NCBI GenBank assembly: GCA_035235625.1
Contig: CP141143.1
Location: 38,177,178-38,241,177, forward strand
Source of the DNA: Saururus chinensis
Lineage: Eukaryota > Streptophyta > Magnoliopsida > Piperales > Saururaceae
Length of the DNA: 64,000 bases
Direction of reading: 5' to 3'
Below the pieces are notes generated by a model, which was not told the origin of the DNA, searched no databases, and saw only the letters and a list, made by a program, of their open reading frames with translations. Position 1 is the first letter of the stretch. Each line of letters begins with the position of its first letter. Positions 25,468-35,824 of this stretch are shown here, in pieces. Position numbers and translations under genes: made by a program.

Positions 25468-25830
25468 AATAATTCCAATCAGATTTTTTATATAAAGATA
25501 TGAATAAAAGACTAAGGATGTGTCAATATGTCCAAATTAGATCCTTCTCGAATTTTGCTCTCTTGAAGTAAATCTGAAATCCAATGGGTCCACATAGTTG
25601 TGCTTGACCATTCTATGTATGTTTAGACAATTAAAAACTCATTCTTGACTCATAAATAGTTTTTTGTAGTTGGGCTTCACTTCTTCCAATTGAATCTTGT
25701 TGAAGCCCAATTATACATGTAAATACAATGGAGGTTCAACTCACCTATTCAAAAGATAAACAACTCAAATAAATTATGAATTAACACAAATTAGGATTTA
25801 AATTCAAGATTTGAAGGAATTTAATTTAAT
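25468..25830 (-). repeat. Second LTR family, 5' part (interrupted copy)
   Basis: Read on the minus strand it parallels 52,110-52,460: AATCCTAATTTGTGTTAATTCA, GGGCTTCAACAAGATTCAA, AAGCCCAACTAC, GTCAAGAATG and GTGGACCCATTGGATTT. With 21,560-22,585 it makes one LTR split by the gypsy LTR. Confidence 0.65.
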
Positions 25831-25839
25831 GCTATTTTT

Positions 25840-26579
25840 AAGGCATCGTAAATTTTTTATTGTCAGATGAAGATTCCTAAATCAGTTTGTTGCACATGCA
25901 ATCAAAAAATATAAGTAAGTAAACCTTCCATACTCATTTCAAATTTGTTACTATCTATTTTGTAAAAGTTTCAGCAAGCTAATCATTTGTAAATCAAAAA
26001 ATGATGTCAACCACATAAATTTGTGTCATCACCACATGCCTCCCAAATTTCTTGATAAATAATATCATGTCAACACCTCCTTTGGTATAGCCTTGCTTTG
26101 TTAGATGTTATGTTAATCTATCTTACCATACTCTTGGAGCTTATTTTAACTCATAAAAAGCTTTCTTCAACTTATGCACATAGTTAGGATGGTGAGGGTT
26201 AACAAAACCCTTAGGTTTTTTGAAATAAACTTCTTCTTTCAAGCTTCCATTCAGAAAAACACTCTTGACATTTAGTTGATATACCTTAAAATTTAAACGA
26301 CAAGTCATTGGAAGAAGCAATCTAATACATTCAATTCTTGTAATAGGAGAAAATATTTCATCAAAATCAATGTCTTCTACTTATGCATAGCTTTGAGCAA
26401 CCAATCTTGCTTTATTTATTGCCACATTACCTTGTTCATCTATTTTTTTCTTCTAGATCTACTTACTACCTAATACATGGAATTGGTTAGGTCTCAGAAC
26501 AGGATACCAATTATTTTTTCTTGTGAATTGACCTAATTCCTTCTTCATTGCTGTTGTAAACATTCTAAGGGCCTATTAT
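25840..26579 (-). pseudogene. SIRE-like copia reverse transcriptase fragment
   Basis: The minus strand reads MFTTAMKKELGQF, GNVAINKARLVAQ, DIDFDEIFSP, LNVKSVFLNGSLKEEVYF and KPKGFVNPHHPNYVHKLKK in order, clear copia RT. The active-site tetrad, YVDD in this family, reads YVVD (about 26,000). Many stops. The N-terminal edge coincides with the start of the captured-gene element at 26,580. Integrase continues at 29.1 kb, with most of it missing. Confidence 0.8.
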
Positions 26580-26924
26580 TGGGGTTCACGTACTAGTAGT
26601 ATAGGTTTTAATTATGTTATGGTTAATAAGGGCATTTAGGTAAATAGGTTAATTAGGGTATTAGTGCTTTCTTTAACTTAAGCTAATGGGCCTTAGGTGC
26701 TTGTTAGTAAGCCCACTTAGCTAGTCTATTTAAATGTAAGGGTTATGCCCTAAGTAGATTATGGAATAAATGAATTATTGTCTCTCTAATTATCTTCTCT
26801 TCTCCCCTGCCTCTCCTCCTTGTCCGGCGGCCATACTGCTCCCTCTCCCCTTTCCCGGCCTCCCTATGCCTCTCCCTTCCCATTACTGTCTAGCTAGGCT
26901 GTTGTGGACACCGGTCCACAACAT

Positions 26925-26936
26925 TGGTATCAGAGC
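26925..26936 (+). promoter_or_regulatory. tRNA-iMet primer-binding site
   Basis: TGGTATCAGAGC is complementary to the 3' end of plant initiator methionine tRNA and lies one base after an LTR ending in ACA, the normal position for priming minus-strand DNA synthesis. Confidence 0.85.
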
Positions 26937-27033
26937 CCAATTGTGGTGGGTACCACGTGCACGTCCACTAGCACCATCAAGGAGTTCTCTATTAAGCGCC
27001 TCCCCGTCCTCTACCACCACCGGATCGCACAAG

Positions 27034-27822
27034 CACCCTGCCCGAGAGAACATCCATGATGAGGCTTGCCGTCATGGTGTAGAAGCCCCAAACCAGTACA
27101 AGAGCCTCCTCTGCAAGGACGGCACTGGCTGCATGTGTCGGGTCTGCTGCTTTGCCCACACCACTAAGGAGCTTCGTTTTCTTGACGTCTCCACGGGCCT
27201 TGCAGTTCCCTTGCCTCGGTCATCTTCCTCAACTTTGGCAGCCACTACTTCTGCCAAGGGAAGGGTACTGGAACAGTGTGGGCCAGAGATCGTCAAGCCC
27301 CTTCCACTAACTGTCTTCTCTCCAAATTTGGCAATCGCATTTGGTGGTAGGAAGAATCGCCACATCCAGCCTCTGGACGTCCATCCAATGTTACGCAGCA
27401 ACCTCTCCCCTCAGTCTTACCTGATAACCCACCGGTTGCTGAGCTCTACCAGGACCACTACCACTTCCTCCTTCAGGCCTCTCCTGCTCTCTGGTTCTTC
27501 GGACTGGCACCACGGCTCAGATTGGAGGATGCCACTTAGTCTCCACTCTTGGATCAAGAACACGGCCTCTGTCATGGAACGGTTCACCCAAAAAATTGCC
27601 ACCATGGCTTTTAAAAGTCCTTCCATGAACATCTTGACAAGTCTCCCTAAGCCGAGCGGTGGCAAGTTCAGGAAATACTATAGCTTGCCCTCTCTCAACG
27701 ACTCAAGGATTGATGGACTGCCATACACCATCAGGAATTTCCTTGTTAAACAAGGTGTTCTGGAGTCACTACACCCGGCGCCGGAGATCCCATGGATGGG
27801 ACTCAGCCCCACCGACATCTAG
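27034..27822 (+). pseudogene. Chimeric captured frame: CCCH zinc finger piece plus aconitase N-terminus
   Basis: Part of an open frame from 26,770 to 27,822 (350 codons), whose first 50 or so codons lie in the LTR. Residues 89-160 resemble a plant tandem-CCCH protein: the second finger C115-x5-C121-x4-C126-x3-H130 (LCKDGTGC..RVC.FAH), followed by the ELR...STG..VPLPRSSSS tail found in ankyrin-type TZF proteins; the first finger is missing. Residues 268-326 resemble the start of plant aconitate hydratase: SVMERFTQKIATMA, ILTSLPKPSGGKF, KYYSLPSLNDSRID, LPYTIRNFL. Residues 215-267, Ser/Arg/Leu-rich, look like the mitochondrial transit region of that enzyme. Neither piece can work: the aconitase part has no iron-sulfur or active-site residues. 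Residues 161-214 are unassigned. The two pieces have no natural relation, so they look captured. Confidence 0.65.
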
Positions 27823-28964
27823 TCAGGTTGGTTTTCCTCCTGGGCAGGTTTCAACTGTGGAACTGTCATGGGTTAGCGATGGGTATGTGCCTCCTTGCCA
27901 TAGGGGTGGCCTGCGCTCCCGTTGTCGGTCCAACGTGCCTCCCCCACCACAAGCATCTCCATTATTTCCTTGCTCACCGACCTGCTTCGATTCACCATCG
28001 CTGTCTATCTTCTCTACCACCGGATGATGTTTCTCCTTTGTGAAGCTCTAGACAGCAATGGCAGTCAAGTCCTAGACATTCTGTTTCACCTCGATCTGCC
28101 AAGAAGAGGACCATCCTCCACAGATTGGGACTGGTACTGATACAAGGGGGAGGGGAAGGAATGAGAAAGAGGCGGGATCTGCTATCACCAGCCTTTGTGT
28201 CCCTCCCTCGCCATCACCAGCCTCTACTTTTCTAGACAAAACAAACTCCCTATTTCACTCTAGAAAACAGGGGCTGCTGCCTTCCAACACTCAGAGCCTC
28301 AGAAACATCCTCCATGGCTACCTCTCAGTGGCCCATCATCCTCCAATAGCCACCCATCCAGCCACCGTCGCCGCTGCAAGCTATGGCCGCTGGAATCTTC
28401 CTGCCTTCCGGTGAAACATTCTGCTGCATGATTTTCCCCAAACATTGCTGGCCAGACTACAGGCCCATCATCAGCGCCCCAAATCTTGGCTCCAACTATA
28501 GCGGATTGGACTCTTGGGCAGAAAATCTTGGGTGTGAGATACATGCGGTTCCAGCTTATTCCGAAATTTTCTCCTATTCTTAAATTTGCTCTGCCCATAA
28601 TCTTCCTCCCAACCACCGCAAAGCATATTTTTGGAAAGATGGATATGCAGCGTGCCCGATCTCCATTGATTGGGACATTTTTTTGCCGAAAGTGGGACTC
28701 GGTAGTGCAATGAAGCCACCCACCATGCTTGTGGCTTTCCACCACTATTTGAGGCTTTATGCGGGTCTTAGGCCGGTTTGGGTTAACTCAGAGAAAGAAT
28801 TTGCTACACGTCTTTCATCAAGCCATATATTTTAGACGAAAAGGGTATGCTAGGGTAGTTATTGCTCCATGCCTCTGCCCACTTCACGTTGGTCAACGGC
28901 TCACCCTACACCATCATCTCTAGTCGATTATTGCACTTATTTGACCCTAATACTATTGTTGTTT
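27823..28964. other. Rest of the captured-gene element, no gene recognised
   Basis: GC-rich. Overlapping frames exist on both strands (for example 28,745-28,299 minus), but none shows a motif I recognise. Parts may be further captured fragments. Confidence 0.4.
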
Positions 28965-29048
28965 GATGCCCTCTGTGGACAAACCTTGATGTTGTCTAAT
29001 GCCCTATGTGGGCAGACCTTGATGCTATCCGATGCCCTTTGTGGGCAG
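28965..29048 (+). repeat. 33-bp tandem repeat, about 2.5 copies
   Basis: Units start at 28,965, 28,998 and 29,031 (the last partial). Each keeps one frame, reading (D/N)ALCGQTLMLS per unit. It lies at the right end of the captured-gene element. Confidence 0.85.
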
Positions 29049-29114
29049 TTGTGGGGCACCGTATAGCCCCTATGGTGACCCCACTTGTTGGAGACCTATG
29101 CAGGCACTCCACGT

Positions 29115-29505
29115 CATTGTGCACCCACCGTAAGAGCAATTGTTTTGAATGCTTTAAAAGAATCTGACTTTTCTCTAAGAAAATCAACAAGTGAATTTTG
29201 TTAGGTCCCCTACCATCACCATGATATACTGTTTTGCACCTAAACAGGCTATTTGCATTAGTCCCATAAGGTCAATGAGTGTCAACTCATTTGGTCTCTC
29301 AATTCTCTCATTTTTTAGTTTTTTATGATTGGATTTTGATTGCTTACCCTTTTGACAAGTACCACATATAAAATTTTTAAGGATTTTAAAAATAGGGGCA
29401 CCTCTGATAATCCTATTGTTTGTTATCTTTGTAAAATTTCTAAATTTGCATGTCCTAATCGTTGATGCCACAAATAAATATTATCAAGGACAAGTTTGTA
29501 AAATA
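29115..29505 (-). pseudogene. SIRE-like copia pre-integrase and integrase N-terminus
   Basis: The minus strand reads LVLDNIYLWHQRLGHANF, then ICGTCQKGKQSKSNHKK, ELTLIDLMGLMQ, MVMVGDLTKFTC and, after a frameshift, VDFLREKSDSFKAFK. These are the GAG-pre-integrase zinc motif and the start of the copia integrase core. Most of the core is lost at the junction with the captured-gene element near 29,110. It belongs to the same minus-strand copia as the RT at 26.6 kb and RNase H at 21.5 kb. Confidence 0.82.
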
Positions 29506-30420
29506 AACATGATCAAGCATATAACAATTATCATGTGCTCTTAAACCTTCAACTCAAGTCAATCTAAAATTATAAATGATATAGCAAGCCTTCTTTGTAA
29601 ATTTTACAGTGAATCAAGGCTCACAAATGTAAATAATTCTTTAAAGGTTAACTTTCAAACTACTCACATACATGCATTATCAAAATTAGGTAATCCAAAA
29701 ACTTTTAATATCCCAATTCCGTCTATTTTTATTGTACTTCTATCATGAAAAGTTAACTTTGCCAACATATTTCTCTACCAAATTAGTACACCTAGCTAGA
29801 TATGTCATTAGTCATGAGTTTTAACATCTACCATCTAGGTACCACATGTTACAATGTCGAGTTTCCATGGTGGTGTGTACTACATGGTAGTTCACATCCT
29901 CTTTCTTTACACAAATTGTTTTTGTTTACATAAATTATTTTTGTTTTCACAAATTCTTAAAGATCACTCAAGTTCTTATCATGTTTTACTCTCTCTAAGT
30001 GTTTTTTTCATTCAACTTTCATTCCTACTTGTGATAACAATTATAATCAAACTTATGAGAATTTCCTAGTGAATCATGTGTGTAAGCCCAATGTCCAAGG
30101 TTTTAAACTTTTGCACTAAGCTACCTTAAGTTTCACCCCATCTATGTGATTTGTCTATGCAAGTCAAATTTAACATCATCTCTCACAATTTGTTGCTTCT
30201 TCACTAATTTATTTTCGATAGGCTCAAATTTGGCTACTAGTTCCTTCTTAGGCAATTATTTTTTAATCATAAGTATAGAAATTTAGGTACTAGCATAATT
30301 TTCATTCAATTCTCTTGTAGCATCCCTAATTTTCTTTAAATTTTGATGATTTTTTAGTTTTTTTATCATTTTCAATGAAAAATATGACGCTTTGGCATTT
30401 TTGATTTTGTGTATTTAACC
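29506..30420 (-). mobile_element. Degenerate copia region upstream of integrase
   Basis: Expected to hold protease and the gag end, but no intact motif is left. Around 30,030-30,130 the sequence matches 9,850-9,980 in the opposite orientation, so two related elements share it. A Lys/Glu-rich coiled-coil-like frame on the minus strand near 30,200-30,400 fits a gag end. Confidence 0.4.
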
Positions 30421-31442
30421 CTGTATTTGTGTACCCAAAGTCAGGTGTGGGGCTTAGTCAAGAGTTGTGAGCCTTGATGCATCACATATGCTTTTGGAGT
30501 GAAAAAGGAGAAAATTAAAAGAAAATGTGGGCTTGATGTGTTTGAGGGGACTTGAACGAATAAAAGGTGGTTGCGGCATGGATATTGGAGGTACAATGCA
30601 TAAGTGGAACGACGCTCTAGTGTACAATGCATGAAGCTTGATATGGATATATAACCGGAAGATGGAAGATGTAAGTCTGCCGGGCAAGGATTAGTTTGGA
30701 TTAGTGAGGATTGGATTATATTGTATGTTAGGAGTTCAGTAAGCAAACTTAGGATTTGGAGCCTTTGTGGGGGATTGTCAGATAGTAAGAGTGCATAAAA
30801 TAATTGTACAAGGATAATGTACATATTATGAAGTAGAAATCAAGAACAATAAGTAAGGTATTAGTAAGAAGTTGATAACTAGATTTCACCATAAGGTGGA
30901 TGGCTGAAAATGTATGAATATGTAAGGATATGTTGTATGGTGAGTTATAGTCATGTGATAGATAGAATAAGTGAAGTATGTTGTCCTAATAGACTTGAAT
31001 TTTGGAATGGGCATAACCTTCTATTGGTCAGTGGAAGATAGTAAGACGGAAGGTTTCTTGACAAAATTGTAAGCACATAAATTACTTAATTCAACTTGAA
31101 TTGTAAACAAAGCTAATATGTTAGCATCATGAGTTTGAAACCTGAAGGTTTCAATGGATTAAGTGCAATGTTTGAGCAAACCAAAAACTAGTTGACTGAG
31201 CATTTCTCATGTCTTATCTGGTGTTATCCAACATGATGTTGTCTTGGTGTTATATTTAAGCCCAAACATCTGATGCTCTATTGAGGACATTGTATGTTAC
31301 TATTGTCTTTGTACATTTGATTCTCTATTGAGACCACTGTATATTTCTGACCCTAGTCGGCACTGTCTAATTCTGCCTTTTTGTATGAGAATGTACGCTT
31401 CATGAACCTATTTGTAAATCAACACTCTTTAGTCTTCAGACT
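30420..31442 (+). mobile_element. 3' end and LTR of another copia-like element (plus strand)
   Basis: A purine tract (TTTGTGGGGGATTG, about 30,764-30,777) leads into an LTR-like block starting TGTCAGATAGTAAGAG (30,776) and ending CTTTAGTCTTCA (about 31,442), with a TATA-like TATATTTAAG at about 31,251. The 350 bp before it show no gene. It appears inserted in a minus-strand SIRE-like LTR, whose first 172 bp remain at 31,615-31,443. No 5' LTR was found. Confidence 0.5.
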
Positions 31443-31615
31443 TGATCTATATGAACATGTTTGCTCCTATTTTCAAGACCGTCAATTCTAAACCTCACTC
31501 AATTAAAACTACATGTATTTAGATTCCTAAGACTAATTACATACTCAAATTTTCTGAATAGTTTTGATCAACAAAATTAGCCAATTACATTACATATGCC
31601 ACACATGTTCTTCCA
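31443..31615 (-). repeat. SIRE-like LTR, first 170 bp only
   Basis: On the minus strand it begins TGGAAGAACATGTGTGGCAT and follows the family consensus (TTGTTGATCAAAACTAT, GTATGTAATTAG) until it is cut at the LTR on its left. Confidence 0.65.
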
Positions 31616-31639
31616 CAATCTTGGAGAACACTTGTGAGA

Positions 31640-32703
31640 GTGTACTATCTGTCTTATCAAGCTAGCATATCACTAGCATTATCTTAAAACTAGTACTTCG
31701 ATAAGTAAGAATTAAGAGTTCTAACCTCTTTTTGCAAAAAATTTTATTAAGCATAATTTAACTTATATTCTCTCTAATCTCATGCACAGTGAATCAATAA
31801 ATCAACCATCATTCAATCCACACATGAACATTGCAATTTACGTGAAAAAGCCCAATTAGGGTAAAAAACCATGCTAGTTCCAAATGAACCAAATCAATGT
31901 GCTAGAAACCAACACATTACATAGATACAAGCAAACCACCAACCTTATTTAGACACAAACAATAGCTCTTCTTGTTTAGATCATTGTTGTTGACCTTCAA
32001 GTCTTCTCACTCAAGCACGTGAAACTTTCTCATCCTTGCCTTGTCTCTGTCTCCTTCTCGTCTTCAACAAGCACTTCTTGTTGTATTGACTTTGGCCTTG
32101 TGAAAATCTTTAATATCTCACTAAAGATATGCTACAACACCTCTTTAAAATCTCTGTTTAAAAGCTTCTTTAGTTGTCGATTGCCTTTATCAATTCACCA
32201 TGGATCTTCAATTCAAAGCTAACCAGTCCTTGAAATGATCAATTGTTCTGAACAACGATCGATCGGTCACTATTTATTATGTGGATGATACTCCAAGCAT
32301 TCAATCGATTCCTTCAAGGAATCAATCGATAACTATCGGCTTCATTTGAACAAGGCTAAATCAAGGTACGATCAATCATTCTGCCTATAAATTTACCATG
32401 TTTTCCTTTTTACCTTAAAATTTTTTGAAACCACTAAAATCAATTTTGAAAACTCTACATGTGATTTTTATAACAAATATGATCTAAATAAGCTTCAAAA
32501 CCCTTCAACATTCTTCATTCATCTACCTTAATCAATAAGAATACATCTACTCCTATGTTTCAAGTCTGTAAATTTCAAATCTAACTCAACCACAATAACC
32601 TCAAATCAAATTCTAAGTCTCAATACATACATATGGTTGCTTGACATAATCTTAACAAAGAAATCTACCAATAAACTAGACATATGACTCATATATTCTT
32701 CCA
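31640..32703 (-). repeat. SIRE-like LTR (minus orientation)
   Basis: It begins on the minus strand with TGGAAGAATATATGAGTCAT at 32,703, abutting a gypsy RT fragment, and carries the ATCGATTG cluster (32,235-32,375). It is about 1.06 kb; the left end is uncertain. It may be the 5' LTR of the minus-strand copia nest, or a separate copy. Confidence 0.6.
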
Positions 32704-33760
32704 ACTTGGGCCTGCTACAACTAGTCAAATAAATCATCAATGCGTGGCAAAGGATATTTGTTCTTGACTATTACCTGATTCAGCAACCTATAATCAATAT
32801 AAAGCCTAAGGGGAACCATCCTTCTTCTTGACAAAGATGACTAGTGTGTGCCTCATGGAGGTGTACTAGGCCTTATGTATCCCTTGTACTTCAATCTCAT
32901 TGCTAGATTTTTAGCTCTTTCAATTCTGCTAGAGCAAGATCAATATTGAACTCAATATCTCTCTCAAGATGTATTCCTGACAAGTTGTCTTGAAAAACAT
33001 CAACAAATTCAGACTCCAATCGAACATATTCAATGGGAGTTAATGTTTCACCTTTCACCGAGATGCTTGCAAGAAAAGCAATACACCCACTATTAATTTG
33101 TTTCCTTACCTTAGATGAAGATACCAAGAACTTGCTACTAACCCATCACATACCCTAGAAAATAAAAGGCTAGATTTTTGGCATAGCAAGCACAACTCTC
33201 TTCCCTAGACAATTAACATGTCCATGATAGACTAACATCATATCCATGCCCAAAATCAATCATAGGCAAAATAATCAAATCAGCTACTAACTCATGTCCC
33301 TCCATTACCATGGTAACCTTCTTAAGATACTCCTCCGCCCAAAGAGAAGACGAAGGGGTAGACACATGCAAAGGAGTCAATAATAACTTTGGCTCAATAC
33401 AGTGCTCCCAATCAAAAAGAAGTGAAATGTCAAATAACACCCTAACATAGTGGTAGGTAATTTCAAGCATACCTTTCAGAACTACTACTACATTAGTCAC
33501 CTCATGAGCTGTGATAGCAAAGACCTTCCCTTGCTTGGCTAGCTTCTTTTACTGACCACCTTGCTGCTTTAGTCCTTGGTTCTGAGGAGCTTGTTGAAGC
33601 CCTGGGACTTCACCTTCAATACTCTTAGGACAATCTTTCATGATGTGCCCTTGCTACACACACTTGAAAAAAGTCAAGTTTGCATGGGTGTTTGAGCCAT
33701 TCTGAGTTGAATTTTATTCATATTCAAGGTCTAACACCTAACCAACTTAGTTATCTACAT
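32704..33760 (-). pseudogene. Ty3/gypsy gag zinc knuckle, protease and start of reverse transcriptase
   Basis: In order on the minus strand: a degenerate zinc knuckle (FKC...GH.MKDCPK, about 33,660); a retropepsin-like frame (33,500-33,213) with RVLFDISLLFD where the family has a D-S/T-G active site, then HELVADLIILPM; a linker (33,127-32,903) with GCIAFLASI, EFVDVFQDNLSGI and ERDIEFNIDL, lacking the usual dozen residues before AELKEL; and the RT start (about 32,850-32,700) with [32 protein letters not shown]. This is the chromovirus/Tekay-like pattern. The RT active site is gone, cut by the LTR at 32,703. The protease motif is mutated and there are stops. Inactive. Confidence 0.8.
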
Positions 33761-33829
33761 AAGGGTATCTTGGACGTGGGAAAAGACGAGGGAATCCATT
33801 GTTAGCATAGACAAAGATTGATGAGTCTA

Positions 33830-34459
33830 CTCTATTGAGATTTGAGAGTATAGAGCTTTCCTTTGCCTGCAAGCTTTAAAGATCAATTCAATTAGCCAAA
33901 ATTGAAGACGGATCCACAACACAACACACACAAGAGCTTAAAGAGTTACAACAAAATTCTTCATCAATGAGTGATTGAAGAAACTCAAAGGAAGATCAAC
34001 AATTACAGGATTCTTTGATTGAGCCTATAGAAGAAGAACGAAGAATGGAACGTGGAGAGGGAATGTTTTAAGGTTTCGACAGAGGGAGAAACTTGAATGG
34101 CAACAACAAAGAGGATTTAACAAAAAGAAAGAGTTTCCATTTGTGTTAAGTATAGAGGTTGGTTGGTTGTTCTTGTCTTGTAAGTTTTATCTTACTAGTG
34201 CATTGGTTTGGCATTGTGAGGCTATCATTTGATTGCATTATATCTTAACATATTAAATCCTTGTGTGATATTGCATGTTTTATGGTTTGTTTGCTTGATA
34301 GCTTAATCAAGAATGTTCATAGACATTAGGTTTTAATTGTTTTTCTATATATATAAACTTTGTACGTAGAGTCTAGACTCTTGATTCTTACTTGCCAAAG
34401 TACTAGTTTTAAAAGCAATCAGTGATATGCTAGGTCGATTGGTGGATATTAATTTCTCA
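33830..34459 (+). repeat. SIRE-like LTR, 3' half
   Basis: It matches the 3' half of the LTR at 40.1-41.4 kb (GGTTGGTTGTTCTTGT, TTGGCATTGTGAGGCTAT, TTGATTCTTACTT) and ends GGATATTAATTTCTCA. The 5' half is missing at the junction with the gypsy fragment. Confidence 0.6.
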
Positions 34460-34461
34460 AG

Positions 34462-34473
34462 TGGTATCTGAGG
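34462..34473 (+). promoter_or_regulatory. Degenerate tRNA-iMet primer-binding site
   Basis: TGGTATCTGAGG follows the LTR end by two bases and differs from TGGTATCAGAGC at two positions. It fixes the 3' limit and plus orientation of this LTR. Confidence 0.65.
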
Positions 34474-34709
34474 ATTTTTGTTTGAAATTTACTTTTAATT
34501 CATGCAATCTGTTATGTTTTCCATGCATATCTCTAGTTGGTTGTTAGTGTGTATCAATTCCTCTTAGACCTGATCAATTTTTTGAAAGGTATGTTTTTGG
34601 TGATTTTGTGTGATTCTTAAAACTTGTTTACTGGAAATAAATGTTGTACACGAACCCATCAAATTTCTGATATCATTGTCTTGGAGTCTATTTCAATCCA
34701 TACAATAGA

Positions 34710-35110
34710 ACCTAGTGCGTATAAAGTGTCACTAATAGTAAATAATTAGCGACACTAATATGAAAACATATATCAAAAAATTTTAAAAACTTATTAGCAA
34801 AAATTTTTAAACATTGCTAAAAGTTTTTTAGTGACTCTCTAGAAAAAATGTCGCTAATAAATTGTAAATGGTTATCCATAAATAAGTGTCACTAAAGATA
34901 TATTATTTATTAGCAATGGTTGTTGGCTAGCATCACTAAAGATATATTATAAGTGGTGCTTTATAAAGTGCCACTAATAAAAAAAATATTTAAAAAAACA
35001 AAAAAACCTTACTAGTGACACTGTTTTTGCACGCTAATAAGAAAAATAAAAAAGAATACCTCTTATTAACAATGCTTTTAAAAGGGCCACTAATAAAAAC
35101 ATTCCAAAAT
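34710..35110. repeat. Dispersed short repeats GTGTC(A/G)CTAATA
   Basis: About a dozen copies in both orientations of a GTGTCACTAATA / TTAGCGACACT-type motif, with some degenerate. Such spaced repeats are typical of the subterminal regions of plant CACTA-type transposons. No coding. The next 180 bp (35,110-35,290) are a GC-rich patch without a gene. Confidence 0.6.
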
Positions 35111-35344
35111 AAATGCCACTTCTAGCAGGGCTGCGGGGGCGCAGAGGTGGAGAGTCACCAGACTTCGGTGCCCAAAGTCCCTCCTCCACCTAGCAACAAG
35201 GGAGGAGGGGGAGTAGAGGAGAGGGAGGAGAAGCCAGCGGGAGGGGCACCTAGAGGCATGCCTGAAGAATATAAAGATCTCTATTTTTGTAATGCTTAGT
35301 CAAAAGTGTCACAAATAGTATATAATCTTTTTTAAAAAACCTTG

Positions 35345-35812
35345 TTTTATTTCCTCTCTCTTCTATTGCTCTTTTCACGCTTCCCTCTCTCTCTTCTCTC
35401 TCTTCACTCTCCCCTTTCTCTCTTCTCTCTCCCCTCTCTCTTTCTCTTTCCCCACTGTCTCTCTCCCCTATCCTCTCTCTCAACCCTCTCTCCTTTCTCT
35501 CTTCTCTATATTCTCTCTCTCCTCTCTCTCTCTTCTCTCTTTCTTCTCTTTCAAGAGATAGGAGAGAGAGGGAGAGAAAGTTTTTTTAGAAGAGAGGAGA
35601 GATCAAGGAATAGGGAGAGCGAAATAGAGGGGATCAAGAGAGAGAGGAGAAAGATGGCAGAGATAGAGAGAGAAAAGCGAGAGAGAGAGAGGGGGGAGGG
35701 GGAGGGAGATAGAGAAGAGAGAAAGAATAGGGACAGAGAAGAGACGAGCGAGAGAGAGAGAGAGAAGAGCGAGGAGAGTGGAGAGAGGAGAGAGAGATAA
35801 AGAAAAGGGAGA
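35345..35812. repeat. Head-to-head CT / GA tract (potential long hairpin)
   Basis: About 200 bp of almost pure pyrimidine (TCTC-rich) is followed, after a turn at about 35,552 (TTTCAAGAGA), by about 250 bp of almost pure purine (GAGA-rich). The arms are imperfectly complementary. Long open frames here (35,342-35,800 plus; 35,838-35,551 minus) are low-complexity artefacts. Confidence 0.9.
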
Positions 35813-35824
35813 GTTGTTTTATAA

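Larger units (their letters stand above)
26580..29110 (+). mobile_element. Small LTR-type element carrying captured host-gene pieces
   Basis: A short LTR-like block (26,580-26,923, TGGGG...CACAACA) is followed one base later by a perfect initiator-Met primer site, then about 2.2 kb with no gag or pol but with a 350-codon frame joining two host-gene pieces. A purine-rich stretch (AAGGGGGAGGGGAAGGAATG, about 28,144) may be a polypurine tract. I could not find a matching 3' LTR, so the right limit (about 29,110, where copia integrase resumes) is inferred. The element is markedly more GC-rich than its surroundings. It resembles non-autonomous, gene-transducing retroelements (LARD/TRIM-like), but could be a rearranged mosaic. 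Confidence 0.6.

Noticed and set aside
28299..28745. 148-codon open frame on the minus strand
   Set aside because: No motif, overlaps other frames on both strands, and lies in a GC-rich transposon interior where long chance frames are common.
30441..30824. 127-codon open frame on the minus strand
   Set aside because: It crosses the purine tract and LTR start of a plus-strand element, and no recognisable domain is present.
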